Source: Limnohabitans sp. (GTDB lineage: Bacteria; Pseudomonadota; Gammaproteobacteria; Burkholderiales; Burkholderiaceae_C). From it: a stretch of 6,911 nucleotides of DNA. Made by a program: the position numbers and the translations under genes. The stretch is taken from contig VEQI01000183.1 in the NCBI GenBank assembly GCA_018883305.1, positions 1 through 6,911 of the forward strand, written 5' to 3'. The first letter of the stretch is position 1, and every line of letters begins with the position of its first letter. This document shows positions 5,007-6,911 of the stretch, in pieces. Under the pieces are notes generated by a model that worked only from the letters and a program-made list of their open reading frames with translations, was not told the DNA's origin and made no database searches.

Positions 5007-6770
5007 TCAATGCTCCGTTCCAAGATAGGCGGCGCGCACGGCCGGGTTGGCCTGCACTTCAGCGGGCGTGCCACGTGTGAGCAGGGTGCCGAACTCCATC
5101 ACCACCAGTTGGTCGCACACATCCATCACCAGATCCATGTCGTGCTCCACCAGCAGAATGCTCATGCCTTCGCCCTGCAGTTGACGCAGCACCTGCGCCA
5201 GCGCCTGCTTTTCCTTGTGACGCAGACCGGCTGCGGGCTCGTCCAGCAACAGCAGCGCCGGATCGCAACACAGTGCCCGCGCAATTTCCATCAGACGTTG
5301 CGGACCCATCGCCAGGTTGCCCGCCTGCTCATGCAGATAAGCCCCCATCCCAATGCGCTCCAACTGGCGCTGCGCCTCTTTCATCAGGCGTTGCTCCTCG
5401 GCCTGGTTGGTGCGCAGCATGGACGACATCACGCCGCTGCTGCCTCGGGTGTAGGCGCCCATGGCCACGTTTTCCAGCACCGTCATGTCGGCAATCATCT
5501 TCACGTGCTGAAAGGTGCGGGCCATACCTTTGCGTGAAATTTCACGCGAGGGCAGGCTGCTCACGTCTGCGCCGCAGAACGTGACACGTCCACTGGTTTT
5601 GGACAGCACGCCGGTGATCAGGTTGAACGTGGTGGACTTGCCCGCGCCGTTGGGACCAATCAGGCCAACGATCTGACCCGCTGCAATGTCAAAGCTGATG
5701 TCGTTCACCGCCGTCAGGCCGCCGAACTGCTTGCGAATCTTGTCCACCACCAGCACGGGCTCACCCATGGCGGGTTTGCTGCGCACCGGCAGATCATCCG
5801 CGTTCTGCCAGTTCATCGGGCGAGGGGGGCGAGGGAATTTGCGTGCCACCACTGACCACAAACCATCGGGCAAGTACTTGAGCACCAGCACCAGAGCCAC
5901 GCCGAACACAATCACCTCATAGCTGCCGCTGGTGCCAATCAGTGCTGGCAAGGCCACTTGCAGCCAGTCATCGAGCAACTTCACCAGGCCTGCGCCCACG
6001 ATAGCGCCCCACACATAGCCCACACCGCCGATCACCGCCATGAACAGGTACTCAATGCCCATCTTGAGACCGAAGGCCGAGGGATTGACCGTGCGCTGAA
6101 AGTGCGCCAGCAGCCAACCAGCCACGGAGGCAAATAACGCGGCGATCAGAAAAATGGTGACCTTGTAGCGGAAGGTGTTGATGCCCATGGCCTCGGCCAT
6201 TTGCGTGCCCCCTTTGAGCGAGCGGATGGCGCGACCCGGGCGCGAATCCAGCAGATTGAGCAACGACACGGCACCCGCGATGAGCAAGGCCCAGCACAGT
6301 ACAAAGAAAAGACGTCCCTGGCCAATGTCAATGTCGCTGACGGACAAGCTTTTGAGGCCCAACAGACCGTCATATTTGCCCAACGCATCCAGGTTGCCCA
6401 TGAGGTAATAGAGCGACAACCCCCACGCGATGGTGGCCAACGGCAGGTAGTGCCCTGACATGCGCAGTGTGATCAGGCCCACGATGAGGGCACTCACGCC
6501 AGTCAGTGCCAAGCCGATGAACAGCGTGAGCCAGGGAGACAAACCCAGGTTGAGCGTGAGCCAGGCGGTGGTGTAGGCGCCCATGCCCACAAAAGCGGCC
6601 TGGCCGAACGAGGTGAGACCGCCCACCCCCGTGAGCAGCACCAGACCCATCGACACCAGCGCATACAGGCCGATGTAGTTGAGTTGCGCGATCCAGAAAT
6701 CCGGCAGCGGCAGCAGCGCGATGACGGGCACGGCTGCGGCGAGTGCCAGGATGGGTAAATGCTTTTTCAT
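5007..6770 (-). CDS. fused LivM permease–LivG ATPase
   Basis: A single 587-residue protein joining two subunits of a Liv-type importer. Residues 1-310 are the inner-membrane permease LivM, with about nine hydrophobic segments (roughly 5-22, 29-50, 52-73, 80-104, 106-125, 153-172, 203-224, 240-262, 281-300). Its cytoplasmic coupling loop is GRAIRSLKGGTQMAEAMGIN (179-198). A proline/charged linker (about 311-335) leads to the LivG ATPase: Walker A GPNGAGKS (372-379), Q-loop TFQ (Gln421), Walker B LLLLDEP (506-512), D-loop region AAGL, and switch His543 in VEHD. The ABC signature is altered, LAMGPQR (486-492) instead of LSxGQQR. Membrane association of both halves is expected. A GAGGAG site seven bases upstream supports the ATG at 6770, two bases after the livH stop. 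Fusions of this kind occur in Burkholderiales; there is no sign of a sequencing artefact, since the frame is continuous. Confidence 0.94.
   Translation of the reverse strand: MKKHLPILALAAAVPVIALLPLPDFWIAQLNYIGLYALVSMGLVLLTGVGGLTSFGQAAFVGMGAYTTAWLTLNLGLSPWLTLFIGLALTGVSALIVGLITLRMSGHYLPLATIAWGLSLYYLMGNLDALGKYDGLLGLKSLSVSDIDIGQGRLFFVLCWALLIAGAVSLLNLLDSRPGRAIRSLKGGTQMAEAMGINTFRYKVTIFLIAALFASVAGWLLAHFQRTVNPSAFGLKMGIEYLFMAVIGGVGYVWGAIVGAGLVKLLDDWLQVALPALIGTSGSYEVIVFGVALVLVLKYLPDGLWSVVARKFPRPPRPMNWQNADDLPVRSKPAMGEPVLVVDKIRKQFGGLTAVNDISFDIAAGQIVGLIGPNGAGKSTTFNLITGVLSKTSGRVTFCGADVSSLPSREISRKGMARTFQHVKMIADMTVLENVAMGAYTRGSSGVMSSMLRTNQAEEQRLMKEAQRQLERIGMGAYLHEQAGNLAMGPQRLMEIARALCCDPALLLLDEPAAGLRHKEKQALAQVLRQLQGEGMSILLVEHDMDLVMDVCDQLVVMEFGTLLTRGTPAEVQANPAVRAAYLGTEH
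5013..5016 (-). promoter_or_regulatory. ribosome binding site fixing the livF start
   Basis: GGAG within ACGGAGCA on the minus strand, inside the end of the livMG gene, is eight bases from the ATG at 5004 and only two from the alternative TTG at 5010, so the ATG is the likely start. Confidence 0.7.
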
Positions 6771-6771
6771 C

Positions 6772-6911
6772 TCAGTGCTCCTCGTCGGAATGGCCGCTGC
6801 GCAGCGAACGCACGAGGAGAATGGGCAGGATCAAGGTGAACACAATCACTTCCTTGAAGGCGCTGGCCCAGAAAGCCCCGAAGGCTTCGACAATGCCCAC
6901 GAACAAGGCAC
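6772..6911 (-). CDS. livH: branched-chain amino acid-type ABC transporter permease LivH, C-terminal fragment
   Basis: Only the last 45 codons and the TGA (6774-6772) lie in the window; the gene enters from the right edge. My translation reads ALFVGIVEAFGAFWASAF at its start, followed by a hydrophobic helix (VIVFTLILPILLV) and a short charged tail ending SLRSGHSDEEH. The VGIVEAFGA segment matches the end of LivH permeases, where G(v/i)vEalga precedes the last membrane helix that usually ends in a RPxG-like cytoplasmic stretch; here the RPxG tail is replaced by RSLRSGH. Position just before the LivM-LivG fusion supports the call. LivH would form the transmembrane heterodimer with the LivM half. 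Identification rests on a short stretch and on context. Confidence 0.82.
   Translation of the reverse strand, partial: ALFVGIVEAFGAFWASAFKEVIVFTLILPILLVRSLRSGHSDEEH
6778..6783 (-). promoter_or_regulatory. ribosome binding site of the livMG fusion gene
   Basis: GAGGAG on the minus strand lies in the last codons of the upstream permease gene (the Glu-Glu pair before its terminal His), seven bases before the ATG at 6770. It supports both that start and tight coupling with the upstream gene. Confidence 0.75.

Noticed and set aside
4345..5028. A 227-codon plus-strand frame opposite livF, and a similar 181-codon frame (4992-5537) opposite the LivG domain.
   Set aside because: Both are opposite ABC ATPase genes with full motif sets and are His/Gln-rich shadow translations without domain features.

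Overview
The window looks like chromosomal DNA of a GC-rich betaproteobacterium, most likely Burkholderiales of the Comamonadaceae type. This rests on base composition, the style of the protein sequences, the rsmD–coaD–ferredoxin neighbourhood and the fused LivM-LivG transporter protein. The genus cannot be fixed from the sequence alone. Coding density is very high. No gap between genes exceeds about 70 bases, and I see no tRNA, rRNA, CRISPR array, insertion sequence or prophage.

Left part (1–1925, plus strand): a housekeeping run. It holds the C-terminal part of RsmD (16S rRNA m2G966 methyltransferase), CoaD (phosphopantetheine adenylyltransferase, coenzyme A synthesis), a histidine-phosphatase-superfamily protein overlapping coaD by ATGA, and a small YfhL-type 2[4Fe-4S] ferredoxin. 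The ferredoxin gene lacks a Shine-Dalgarno sequence and has a good -10-like hexamer placed so that its mRNA could be leaderless. A 53-base convergent gap follows.

Right part (1979–6911, minus strand): one tightly packed transcription unit entering from the right edge. It encodes the LivH-type permease C-terminus, a fused LivM permease–LivG ATPase, the LivF ATPase, a large acyl-CoA dehydrogenase and a MarR-family regulator. Gene ends abut or overlap down to the dehydrogenase, and strong Shine-Dalgarno sequences mark the real starts. The pairing of a Liv-type importer with an acyl-CoA dehydrogenase and a MarR repressor suggests uptake and beta-oxidation-like catabolism of a carboxylic acid (aryl-, phenylpropanoid- or fatty-acid-like) rather than simple amino-acid uptake. 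The periplasmic binding protein and any CoA ligase would lie outside the window.

Overall this is mostly ordinary sequence and I found no clear undescribed system. The points most worth a second look are the substrate of the transporter/dehydrogenase unit, the altered ABC signature motif in the LivG half, the histone-like basic tail on the MarR protein, and the possible leaderless, palindromic promoter of the ferredoxin gene.
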